Translations under genes and position numbers: made by a program
The notes under the pieces: model-generated
Databases searched by the model: none
Told to the model about the DNA's origin: nothing
The model's input: the letters and a program-made list of their open reading frames with translations, nothing else
Assembly: GCA_947568835.1 (NCBI GenBank)
Contig: CANOQG010000003.1
Span: 434,001 to 498,000 of the forward strand
DNA: 64,000 nt
Origin: Protonemura montana
Taxonomy: Eukaryota; Arthropoda; Insecta; Plecoptera; Nemouridae
Direction of reading: 5' to 3'
Shown: in pieces, positions 45,601 through 55,995 of the stretch
How positions within the stretch are numbered: position 1 is the stretch's first letter
How the letters are laid out: each line of letters begins with the position of its first letter

Positions 45601-48131
45601 ATCACGTGGAAGTGAGCCATGGGAACGCCCAGCACGTGCCTCTTGGTGAGATCAGACATGAGCTCCTTGAGTTTAAGTTGGAATACTCGCGCGGTGAGAT
45701 CGGGTCGGTCTTCTGCCCTTTCGTACGCCGCTAGGCTCGTCTGAATCTCAGGCCACTTCGGATTACACGTCATAGTAAGGAAAAGATCGGGTTTTCCAAA
45801 CTTGGTGACGATACTCATAGCGTCTTGATATAGCTGCTGGCAATGCCTGGGGCTTCCGATGAAACTGGAAGGCAGAATCACCATCTTCCCGACATTGCAG
45901 CCCTGCCGCTCAGCACGGTTCGCCAAGTGGTCCATGAGCCCACTGTAGAGTTCGGCGCGCAGCGTTTTCTGGTTCCTGATGACGAACTCAAGGCGATTGC
46001 CCTCAACCTTGATATAGGCGTCTACCATAAACTGCTGCGTCAGCTTGCCGGCGTGCAGCACTGGATGGAAGGCGCCGACACGCTCGTGGAGTCGATGGCT
46101 ATAAAACTCCATTAGAGTGACGACGCTGTGCTTAGATTGCCTGGTGTGCGGCATACCTCGTTGCCAGCCGGGTTCTCCACGCGGGAACAACAGCACGTAG
46201 CTGAGCGGATCCGTGTTGGGCGACAGGACAGACAGCTGCTCAATAAATCCGCCACGAGTATGGATACGAATATCACGTCCTAGAGGAGGCATGCCACCGT
46301 CAACGCTCTGATAGACAACGGCCACCTCGTGGGCCGTAGGATTTTCGTACAGCCGCCGTCGGTCATCCACGAAACGCAGTTCGGCCATGACCTCGGGTCG
46401 CCCCTCGGCAGCTGCACGGATCCTGTCGTCGGCCTCCACCTGACCTAACGTTTTAAGCCCTTGGGCAAAAGGATTTATTTCGCGAACCAGCGCGTCCAGC
46501 TCATGAAGCAGGTTGGGTAGCAGATTAGCATTCTGGCGCCTGTCCATTCGATGCGTCTTCGCTTGTTCCGCGTCAAGAAAGTACAGGTGCGAATAGAGTG
46601 GCTTCTGCACCGCCTGCCCCATATGGCCGATCCTGTGCTGGATGTTGCCATGGACACGAAAACAGTATGTGCCACGGCCCTGGGGGATGTCCGTCTTAAC
46701 TCCGACTGAAGCGAAGGAGAGCGAACTGTTGTACGACCGGATGTTTTTGCGGAAGTTCTTAGACTCGCAATGGTCTCCGGTCAGCAACGCATGCATTAAA
46801 TCGGGATACGCGAGGAGAGGCTCGAGGATTACGTTGCCCGAGTGACAACAGAGTTTGTAAATTTTGTCAGAAGGACGCTCTCCTGCGAAGTACAGAGCGC
46901 CGCACACCCTGCATACTTCGTCCATTCTGCCGCAGTGAAAAAGGGCGACGTCAGCGACGTCTTGCCGTGCAGCCTCCAAGTGGAAAGGATGAAGGTTCAC
47001 TGGAGCAAGATCAGGTTCGAACTGATCGTCTGCCACGTCAATAGCCTCGACCGCGACTCGCTGGCTTTGCTCTAGTTCAGCCTCTTGGGCGCGTTGAGAC
47101 GCCTCCTCCTCAGCGCGCTGAGAGACTTCCACTTCGAACGCCGCGAGCTTATCCCTGGTCTCTATATTTCGACACTGCTGAGATCGCTCCCGCGCGGCGA
47201 CTAATCGGCTCTCGCGCGCCTCTGTAGTCTCATGCTGCCTTTCACACTGCGTTTGAACTGCCTTCTGGCTTAATCGCTGAAGGCGCTGTTCCTCAGCTTC
47301 GTCGCTCAAGCGGCGACGCTTGAACTCTGCCATAAGGGCTAGTCGCTGAAGGCGCTGTTCGTCAGCTTCGTTACTCAAGCGGCGACGCTTTGACTCTGCC
47401 ATAAGGGCTAGTCGCTGAAGGCGCTGTTCGTCAGCTTCGTCACTCAAGCGGCGACGCTTTGACTCTGCCTTAAGGGCTAGTCGCTGAAGGCGCTGTTCTT
47501 CCGTACATTTTGCCAAGCGGAGGCGCTCAGACTCGGCCTTTTCAGCAAGAAGCTGTAGGCGTCGTCCCTCAGAAGCTTCGTCTAGTCGTCGACGCTTCGA
47601 CTCGGCAACCTGAGCCAGACGCAGAAGACGCTGGGCCTCATCCTCAGCCTTTCTGCGCTGGCGAGCATTTCTAGCTTTTTCCGCTAGTCGGGCACTCCGT
47701 TCGTTTGCTGCTACTTGCACGTTCTTGTCCTCTTGGAGCTGGCCAACTGAATTTTCTAGGATGTGAGTCTGGTCAAGGGATGGGAGTATAGACGGCAAAT
47801 TGTCGGAAAAGGAATGCATATAGCGGCTTGTAGAGGGTTGATCATAAAAAGCTGGAAGAGAAGCGGGGGCGGCCTGTTCTAATAATGAATCATGCTTAAA
47901 GACACTCACCGGGGCTTCTCTAAGAACAGCGGAAAGAAAAGGACGCTGCTCGTCGAGCGTCGACGTCGACGGGCTTGCAGTCGCCTGATGGTCGGCGTGC
48001 TCGGCCGTCTCTCTCGTCCTCGCTCTCTCGTCAGCAGCAGCCCTTTTCCTCGCCGCCGCGCTCTCCGCTCTTGCCGTTGCACCTTTCCCGCCCTTCCGAG
48101 ACGTCAGATTTACACGCTTCTTAGGTGGCAT
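42657..48131 (-). CDS. Helitron RepHel replicase/helicase, copy 3 (1824 aa)
   Basis: Intact. Relative to copy 2 it differs at residues 78 (L to F), 123 (K to H), 137 (K to N), 197 (K to E), 227 (C to R), 320 (R to C), 510 (N to K) and 1305 (V to L). The first six lie in the N-terminal arm and coiled coil. Catalytic and ATP-binding residues are unchanged. Leu1305 and several silent differences (for example near 44210 and 44548-44563) are shared with copy 4. The 3' part of the gene therefore groups with copy 4 and the flanking array with unit 2, a mosaic expected from exchange within or near the gene. Confidence 0.97.
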   Translation of the reverse strand: MPPKKRVNLTSRKGGKGATARAESAAARKRAAADERARTRETAEHADHQATASPSTSTLDEQRPFLSAVLREAPVSVFKHDSLLEQAAPASLPAFYDQPSTSRYMHSFSDNLPSILPSLDQTHILENSVGQLQEDKNVQVAANERSARLAEKARNARQRRKAEDEAQRLLRLAQVAESKRRRLDEASEGRRLQLLAEKAESERLRLAKCTEEQRLQRLALKAESKRRRLSDEADEQRLQRLALMAESKRRRLSNEADEQRLQRLALMAEFKRRRLSDEAEEQRLQRLSQKAVQTQCERQHETTEARESRLVAARERSQQCRNIETRDKLAAFEVEVSQRAEEEASQRAQEAELEQSQRVAVEAIDVADDQFEPDLAPVNLHPFHLEAARQDVADVALFHCGRMDEVCRVCGALYFAGERPSDKIYKLCCHSGNVILEPLLAYPDLMHALLTGDHCESKNFRKNIRSYNSSLSFASVGVKTDIPQGRGTYCFRVHGNIQHRIGHMGQAVQKPLYSHLYFLDAEQAKTHRMDRRQNANLLPNLLHELDALVREINPFAQGLKTLGQVEADDRIRAAAEGRPEVMAELRFVDDRRRLYENPTAHEVAVVYQSVDGGMPPLGRDIRIHTRGGFIEQLSVLSPNTDPLSYVLLFPRGEPGWQRGMPHTRQSKHSVVTLMEFYSHRLHERVGAFHPVLHAGKLTQQFMVDAYIKVEGNRLEFVIRNQKTLRAELYSGLMDHLANRAERQGCNVGKMVILPSSFIGSPRHCQQLYQDAMSIVTKFGKPDLFLTMTCNPKWPEIQTSLAAYERAEDRPDLTARVFQLKLKELMSDLTKRHVLGVPMAHFHVIEFQKRGLPHAHILVILRDEDKIRTPEEVDALICAELPDPVTEERLHKVIVSSMIHGPCGARNMSSVCMEDGKCKKKFPKSFTDVTVVNEGGFTVYRRRESGQTHTISGRVVDNRDVVPYNKYLSSKFDCHLNIEHCGSAKTVKYLCKYVYKGHDCARVQLRVSVPAEGDHEPRPAHGAQQELVWDEVSQFIDSRYVSPQEAAWRIFGFEMHEKSHTIIRLAIHLEGDHMVTFRPGDEEAAAERGRAALTTLTAWFALNSSNPAARQYKYIDIPYHFRFEGKAWKPRKRGAGSIISRMYSVTPRQIERYHLRLLLLHVAGATSFEDVRTFQGRVYATFKEAAIARNLLMDDDEWQKCLQEAVAIKMPNELRQLFAIICAFCQPLDPLSLWERFKGDFCEDFAREHDPIEAEQLALNSIQSVLALHRLTNAEIGLPAPRVPVIVAVDEQFDQTAEREEAEENLVKLNGRQRVAFDAVMAAIDDPNAEQRCFYLDGPGGSGKTFLYNTLISTLRARGERAVAVAWTGIAATLLKGGRTCHSRFRLPVPIVENSTSGVKPNSAEGASLRAAKVIILDEGPMAPLLALNVIERTLRDVTNDERPFGGKVIVIGGDFRQCLPVVRNGNRTTIVEQCIKRGALWSLFRTLELRANMRANPGEVEFVEWLLRVGNGEILNDCHLPDDTIALPVQCVVDCVIDAVFGTSISAAEMAVMQDHAILCPKNVESLNINDNVLERLEGDVFEYCSADTVDVSEGEDGDVLATDYPVEYLNSLTPSGMPPHKLRLKVHAIVMLMRNVDVRAGLCNGTRLSVVALHEHVIDCRIIGGRCAGRRTFLCRVNLTPSDIGMPFTMTRRQFPIRLAFAMTINKAQGQSLKRVGIHLEKPVFGHGQLYVALSRARSLDSIFVAVAGNEAQGKLIVSSNTTFTKNIVYQEVLEIHAPDHQAADPSSRSGYQEADQQALEQSLSQLAVSDADEEVPMDASSS

Positions 48132-49336
48132 CTGTGTAAAGAAAGCGAGGCTTTAGTAATGCCTAGCGTAGCCGAGCTGACGCGGGAATGGCTGAGCACG
48201 AACCGACCGCCATGTTCAATAAAAGTGACCTCACGCAAATATCATGCCAGGCTAAATGTATGCTTTAATATGCACAACAATCACTTCAGTTTCTTTACAA
48301 AGAAATATGCTAATTTGCTTCGAATGCGAGCTTGGACGCCATGTTGAACACACTTCTAATTGTTGGAACGGTGGGCATGGGAGGGTTGGGGAGGGGGATG
48401 AGAATCGCGTCGAGCGATTGCATCATGTTACGTAAAAATGACGTCATGGAAATATCCACAAGACGGGCAAAATGTATGCTTTCCAGTCTTGATGATGAAC
48501 GATAATTTTAATAATTAAGTAGCTAAACGCTATAAAATCACTATAAATAATTGAATCACTTGATGATATCAGTGGTTGACTATTACTGGATATTGTGACA
48601 TGCAAATTAAATCTGAAATAAGATTACCTTGAATAGCGACGAAATTCTTCCCCACAAGAGTGTTTCGCCGTGTAGGTAATCCGCACTCTCATGCTATACT
48701 AACTGCTATAGCAAATGGCGGTTGGCGAGCTTTGGGAGTGTGACTAATTGCCGAGCGTGGATGCCGATCAAAAAGCGGTAACCAACAACCCGCTACGTAA
48801 AATGACGTCACGCAAATTCAAACTTGAACACCACGCGCGACGATTTAAATTACGTGCCATAAGAAGCTGTCGATGCTACACGCTGTAAATGAATGAAGCC
48901 AGAAGTCAAATTATTGTGGTCAGTGATCATAATAATATGTCTTTAGAGGTTAACTAATTAATTACGCGTTAAATCACTACTAAATTTATCTGAAAACTCA
49001 TTAAAGAAACACAATTGAACACAAAATATGCACCTGTGCCTTTTTAAAGCCTTTTATGGGACCACCACCCAAAGAACTAAGAAAATAAATAAGAAAATAT
49101 AGTTTTTGGCCCTTTCGATTTAAATAAGCATTTTGCCTCTTCACCAGTAGCTACCCTATGCTCTGCGGGCATGCCCGATGGCCAGATCATTACTCAAATA
49201 TGGCCCTAGTCCATTACCTAGGTCCTCAGACCTGGGATATATTTCTTTTTAAAATATGTCTTTTAATGTACATTCAGAAGGCATTATTAAAGCCCATTGC
49301 CCAATAGATGTAAAGATACAAACTGCTGATTTAAAA
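48132..49336 (-). promoter_or_regulatory. RepHel upstream region, unit 3
   Basis: CREs at 48439-48446 and 48803-48810 and TGACCTCA at 48226-48233 are conserved, as is the acceptor-like CTTTCTTTACACAG (minus strand) next to the ATG. Confidence 0.55.
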
Positions 49337-50662
49337 AAATCTGGATAGAGCATAGGATCCAGCCAGCTGATCTCAAATAACATGGATAGAGCATAGGATC
49401 CAGCCAGCTGATCTCAAATAACCTGGATAGAGCATAGGATCCAGCCAGCTGATCTCAAATAACCTGGATAGAGCATAGGATCCAGCCAGCTGATCTCAAA
49501 TAACATGGATAGAGCATAGGATCCAGCCAGCTGATCTCAGATAACCTGAATAGAACATAGGATCCACCCAGCTGATCTCAAATAACCTGAAAAGAGCATA
49601 GAATCCAGTCAGCTGATCTCAAATAACCTGGATAGAGCATAGGATCCAGCCAGCTGATCTCAAATAACCTGGATAGAGCATAGGATCCAGCTAGCTGATC
49701 TCAAATAACCTGGATAGAGCATAGGATCCAGCCAGCTGATCTCAAATAACCTGGATAGAGTATAGGATCCAGTCAGCTGATCTCAAATAACCTGGATAGA
49801 GCATAGGATCCACCCAGCTGATCTCAAATAACCTGGATAGAGCATAGGATCCAGCCAGCTTATCTCAAATAACCTGGATAGAGCATAGGATCCAGCTAGC
49901 TGATCTCAAATAACCTGGATAGAGCATAGGATCCAGCCAGCTGATCTCAAATAACCTGGATAGAGCATAGGATCCAGCCAGCTGATCTTAAATAATCTGG
50001 ATAGAGCATAGGATCCAGTCAGCTGATCTCAAATAACCTGGATAGAGCATAGGATCCAGCCAGCTGATCTCAAATAACCTGGATAGAGCATAGGATCCAG
50101 CCAGCTAATCTCAAATAACCTGGATAGACCATAGGATCCAGCCAGCTGATCTCAAATAACCTGGATAGAGCATAGGATCCACCCAGCTGATCTCAAATAA
50201 CCTGGATAGAGCATAGGATCCAGCCAGCTGATCTCAAATAACCTGGATAGAGCATAGGATCCAGCCAGCTGATCTCAAATAACCTGGATAGAGCATAGGA
50301 TCCAGCCAGCTGATCTCAAATAACCTGGATAGAGCATAGGATCCAGCCAGCTGATCTCAAATAACCTGGATAGAGCATAGGATCCAGCCAGCTGATCTCA
50401 AATAACCTGGATAGAGCATAGGATCCACCCAGCTGATCTCAAATAACCTGGATAGAGCATAGGATCCAGCCAGCTGATCTCAAATAACCTGGATAGAGCA
50501 TAGGATCCAGCCAGCTGATCTCAAATAACCTGGATAGAGCATAGGATCCAGCCAGCTGATCTCAAATAACCTGGATAGAGCATAGGATCCAGCCAGCTGA
50601 TCTCAAATAACCTGGATAGAGCATAGGATCCAGCCAGCTGATCTCAAATAACATGAATAGAG
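49337..50662. repeat. 41-bp minisatellite, unit 3, about 32 copies
   Basis: Copy-by-copy match to 35167-36492 with very few differences (for example one CCACCCAGC variant replaced near 50395). The two arrays are a recent duplicate pair. Confidence 0.97.
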
Positions 50663-50754
50663 CTCTAGATATAAAACCTGTAAAATCCGTATTCCATGCT
50701 GAGGTTGCTAGCAATAGAAATTAAACCCACAGGTGATTTGCATTAAAGTCAGAT
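50663..50754. repeat. Short fragment of module A before TATGC array 4
   Basis: Identical by eye to 36493-36584. Confidence 0.8.
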
Positions 50755-53286
50755 TGCTATGCTTTGTTATTCTATGCTATGCTATGCTATGCTATGTTAT
50801 GTTATGCTATGCTTTGCTATGCTATGCTTTGCTTTGCTTTGCTATGCTTTGCTATGCTATGCTATGCTTTGCTTTGCTATGCTATGCTATGCTATGCTTT
50901 GTTATTCTATGCTATGCTATGCTATGCTATGTTATGTTATGCTATGCTTTGCTATGCTATGCTTTGCTTTGCTTTGCTATGCTTTGCTATGCTATGCTAT
51001 GCTTTGCTATGCTATGCTATGCTATGCTATGCTTTGCTATGCTTTGCTATGCTTTGCTATGCTATGCTTTGCTATGATATGCTTTGCTATGCTATGCTAT
51101 GCTTTGATAAGCTATGCTATGCTATGCTATGCTATGCTTTGCTATGCTTTGCTTTGCTATGATATGCTTTGCTATGCTATGCTATGCTTTGATAAGCTAT
51201 GCTATGCTATGCTATGCTATGCTTTGCTATGCTTTGCTATGCTATGCTATGCTTTGCTATGCTTTGCTATGATATGCTTTGCTATGCTATGCTATGCTTT
51301 GATAAGCTATGCTATGCTTTTCTATGCTATGCTATGCTATGCTATGCTATGCTATGCTATGCTCTGCTATGCTATGCTTTGATAAGCTATGCTATGCTAT
51401 GCTTTGATAAGCTATGCTATGCTATGCTTTGCTATGCTATGCTTTGATAAGCTATGCTATGCTATGCTATTCTATGCTATGCTTTGCTATGATATGCTTT
51501 GCTTTGCTATGCTATGCTATGCTATGCTATGCTTTGCAATGCTATGCTATGCTTTGCTATGCCTTGCTATGCTATGCTATGCTATGCTATGCTTTGCTAT
51601 GCTTTGCTATGCTTTGCTATGCTATGCTTTGCTTTGCTTTGCTATGCTATGCTTTGATAAGCTATGCTATGCTATGCTTTGCCATGCTATGCTTTGATAA
51701 ACTATGCTATGCTATGCTATTCTATGCTATGCTTTGCTATGATATGCTATGCTATGCTATGCTATGCTATGCTATGCTATGCTTTGCAATGCTATGCTAT
51801 GCTTTGCTATGCTCTGCTATGCTATGCTATGCTATGCTATGCTTTGCTATGCTTTGCTATGCTTTGCTATGCTATGCTTTGCTTTGCTATGCTATGCTAT
51901 GCTATGTTATGCTATGCTTTGCTATGCTTTGCTATGCTATGCTTTGCTATGCTTTGCTATGCTTTGCTATGATATGCTTTGCTATGCTATGCTATGCTTT
52001 GATAAGCTTTGCTATGCTATGCTTTTCTATGCTATGCTATGCTATGCTATGCTATGCTATGCTTTGCTCTGCTATGCTATGCTTTGATAAGTTTGCTATG
52101 CTTTGCTTTGCTTTGCTATGCTATGCTATGCTATGCTTTGCTATGCTATGCTTTGATAAGCTATGCTATGCTTTGCTATTCTATGCTTTGCTATGCTATG
52201 CTATGCTATGCTTTGCTTTGCTATGCTATGCTATGCTATGCTTTGCTATGCTATGCTTTGATAAGCTATGCTATGCTTTGCTATTCTACGCTTTGCTATG
52301 CTTTGCTATTCTATGCTTTGCTATGATATGCTATGCTATGCTCTGCTATGCTATGCTTTGATAAGCTATGCTATGCTTTGCTTTGCTTTGCTATGCTATG
52401 CTATGCTATGCTTTGCTATGCTATGCTTTGATAAGCTATGCTATGCTTTGCTATTCTATGCTTTGCTATGCTATGCTATGCTATGCTATGCTATGCTTTG
52501 CTATGATATGCTATGCTATGCTATGCTTTGTTATTCTATGCTATGCTATGCTATGCTATGTTATGTTATGCTATGCTTTGCTATGCTTTGCTATGCTATG
52601 CTTTGCTATGCTTTGCTATGCTATGCTATGCTTTGATAAGCTATGCTATGCTATTCTATGCTATGCTTTGCTATGCTTTGCTATGCAATGCTTTGCTATG
52701 CTTTGCTATGCAATGCTTTGCTATGCTTTGCTATGCTTTGCTATGCTATGCTATGCTTTGCTATGCTATGCTATGCTATGCTATGCTATGCTATGCTATG
52801 CTATGCTTTGCTATGCTTTGCTATGCTTTGATAAGCTATGCTTTGCTATTCTATGCTATGCTTTGCTATGCTTTGCTATGCTTAGCTATGCTATGCTTTG
52901 CTATGCTTTGCTATGCTATGCTTTGCTATGCTTTGCTATGCTATGCTTTGCTATGCTCTGCTATGCTTTGCTATGCTATGCTTTGCTATGCTTTGCTATG
53001 CTATGCTTTGCTATGCTATGCTATGCTATGCTATGTTATGTTATGCTATGCTTTGCTTTTCTATGCTATGCTATGCTATGCTATGCTATGCAATGCTATG
53101 CTCTGCTATGCTATGCTTTGATAAGCTATGCTATGCTTTGCTTTGCTTTGCTATGCTATGCTATGCTTTGCTATGCTATGCTATGCTATGCTATGCTATG
53201 CTATGCTTTGCTATGCTATGCTATGCTTTGCTATGCTATGCTATGCTTTGCTATGCTATGCTATGCTTTGCTGTGCTATGCTATGC
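50755..53286 (+). repeat. TATGC pentanucleotide array, unit 4 (mosaic)
   Basis: The left part, to about 52512, follows the unit 3 array without its 875-bp duplication. The right part, from about 52513 to the end, follows the unit 2 array from about 20234 to 21005, variant by variant. The switch is at a GCTATGCTTTGTTATTC block. This is a crossover product. Confidence 0.93.
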
Positions 53287-54635
53287 CAAATGTTCAGGAC
53301 AGCCTTTAAAATTGCCAAAGAAATTGTGAATGCATTGTTTTTCGCATTCAAAACAATTAATAGGTACCTTGATATAGGTACCAATTACGTATTTGCGCGG
53401 TAAAAAAAAAAAAAAATTAAATAAAAATGTTCTCACTAAACACTTTGCGTTTGAAAACCTGTTGCTAATTCACGGCAGTCTTGAAAATTATAATTTTTTT
53501 CACGGCTTCTTACGTCGATGCAAAAGAATTGTCACCTGTTTTTGCGATCTGTCACTCAAAATCAAGATTTGTCGGAATAATCTCTAAAAAACATGTTTAG
53601 TATAGTTTGGTTGTTAAGAAATCCATATTCCATGCTTAGGTTGCTAGCAATGGAAAGTTAACCCACAGGTGATTTGCATAAAAGTCGGAAATATCATTTC
53701 CGTTTGAAATTGGTGGTGGAATCTTGTCTAGGTTGGGGTTGAATAGTATGCGTCGTATTTGAACAATTTCGGCTTAAATCGGCAAGATGTTTATACCTTT
53801 ATGAAACACAATTAAACTAAAGAAATTCAATTGAACACAAAATGTGCAATAAAAATACAATTTTTACGCCTGTAAAGAGTCAAACTTTTTCCTTACCTAC
53901 CTGTTTCATATGAAGTGGCATTTGGAATCCTGTCAAATCGCCGTATGACATCAACTCACCTTAAAAATGTCGCGTTTCATATCATGCTTCGAAATCATGT
54001 ACAAATTATAACCATTTCCTGTCGTTTTTGACCGATTTTCGCCAAAAACAAAGGGGTTTTAGTAGATAGTTTGACATTTCAACCCATTTTGACATTTAAT
54101 TTGGCCTGATAATCCACTGCTGAGAAGATACATTCACGATTTCGTACACCTTGCTGTGGTGTCAAAATAGCAAACAATTGATTAAAGCTGTCAGTGTATT
54201 AGCAAAATTAATTCTTTTTCACGTAAAACGATCGCAATTGAATGTGTTTTCGCTCAATTACATCAACAACTTTATTACGAATGCATGAAAAATCACCGCA
54301 AAGCTCGAGGCTAGAAAAACTTGAGTATTAAAATAGTTATAAAATCGAGCTGCATCGCCTGGCTCTGAGATATCTTGCCGTCATATTTAGCAATTTTTCA
54401 CCATGAAAACGATTTTTAATCGCTGTGAAAATGTCGCACGCCAATGTAAAAGTTAATTCTGAAAAATTCTAGCCCATTTTCGTACGTTTTGAGTCGAATT
54501 TCGCAATTTCTATAAACAGTAGAGCGGCCGGTCACATCCCAGCCACCTACCTACCCACAAACTAAAAAGTTGAACATCACAATTTTAAAGCTTTTATATA
54601 AGGTTAACTAGCAGTACCCGATGCCTAACGGCACC
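53287..54635. repeat. Module A, unit 4 (joined directly to D)
   Basis: As in unit 3, with the 95-bp insertion and a direct junction to D at GCCTAACGGCACC. It differs from unit 3 at only a few positions. Confidence 0.87.
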
Positions 54636-55493
54636 TGTTGTTCTTATCCCTAGTGGTTTTATTTTAGTATTAGTATTGTCTTTGAACTTTGATTAACAAT
54701 GACAAATAGCTCACTACTATTTTTCTAGTACCCTATGCCCATAGGGCATGTGCCGATAGGATAAGTCGTGACAAAAATATATGGGCCTAAGCCAAAATCT
54801 AGTCCCTAAGCCCTGGGACCGAACTGAGACTTAACACTTAATGTAGCCTCTACGCATACATTTAAGAAACTTTTATGGGAAAACAAAATAAAGTACAGAG
54901 AAAATGTCAAGAAAACAAAGTATTGTGCCCTTACGACTTGATATACCATACTATACCTGATTTCCGCCAGTACCTTCAACGTTGATGGCTAACCAGCAGC
55001 ATAACTTATGGGGACACAACCATTTGGTGTGCTTTTTGGACGGAAAGGAATCATTACAAATATTTCTGGTTTGGTTTCAGTGACGAAGTTTTTTTTTTAA
55101 GATTACATACAAAAGCAAAATGTACATATTAATTATTGTAATTTTTATTTGCCAAGATTATTATCATTCTTACAAATATAAGAAATATTCACATGTTTAC
55201 GACGATTTGCGTTGAACACTTTGACCATTTGAAAGCAACAGTCAATGCAGACCTGCCATGTCGCAGTATCGCCACTGTTCATTCGTAATTGAAAGTAATC
55301 TCCGCAATGGTGCCATGAAGAAGTTCCTTCTCCACGATTGGCAGGGGGAGGGGGTCTAAAACAAAATAAAAAAGACGGCAAGAGAGAGGCACCATTCTTG
55401 GAGAAATGAAAAGTTTCTAAATGTATTCAAGCTGTTAAGTGAGAGAATTAAAAAAAATTGTTGTTATGCCGGGGCCCCCATCCCGCCCCGGCA
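54636..55493. repeat. Module D, unit 4, with both hairpins
   Basis: Somewhat more diverged than D in units 1-3 (for example GGGCATGTGCCG and AAGTCGTGAC), but the GC-rich hairpin at 55467-55493 is unchanged. Its greater divergence compared with the coding region is notable. Confidence 0.78.
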
Positions 55494-55729
55494 GCATGGC
55501 GATCGTCGCACACTACATCGCCTCTGCCTTACACTATCAAAGATTGTGCAGCCCGTTGCAAGCAACAGGAATCTCTGATGTGCGGACATGCAAGGATTCA
55601 TGCAAGGATCAACAATGTCGGATAGGTAGGATGCATTGTTCAGTTTTTAGACTGGTGTAATGCTATCATGCTTTGTTGTTAGTTGGTTTGACATTCTAAG
55701 ATGGAATCGAGAAGAGAGATGCAGAGATT

Positions 55730-55995
55730 TGTGGAGGTGAGGGACGTATGGGGGCAATAAGGTGATGAGCCGTAGGAGTTATTTGCTTTATTAGCACTAG
55801 ATGCACAGACACAATGGAGATGTAGTTCGATGCAGTCGGCGGGATCGGAGAAGGCGCGTTGTCTTCTCGTCGACCGGGTCGTGACTGCTTCCTCGTGGTC
55901 GGCTCCACTGCCGACCACTTTTTCACCCCCACGCGCATCCCGCCGTGCCGCGCCACCAGCGCGTGGTTTGAGGAGTGGCGGGTACATCCCCCACA
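55730..55995 (-). repeat. 3' LTR of the gypsy-type element
   Basis: 266 bp, starting TGTGGAGG and ending CCCCCACA on the plus strand. Identical by eye to the other LTR. Confidence 0.93.

Larger units (their letters stand above)
40741..50662 (-). mobile_element. Helitron, unit 3 (approximate extent)
   Basis: Third Helitron. Its D module and the 3' half of RepHel resemble unit 4. Its upstream region and 41-bp array resemble unit 2. It has a single 131-bp repeat. Confidence 0.6.
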
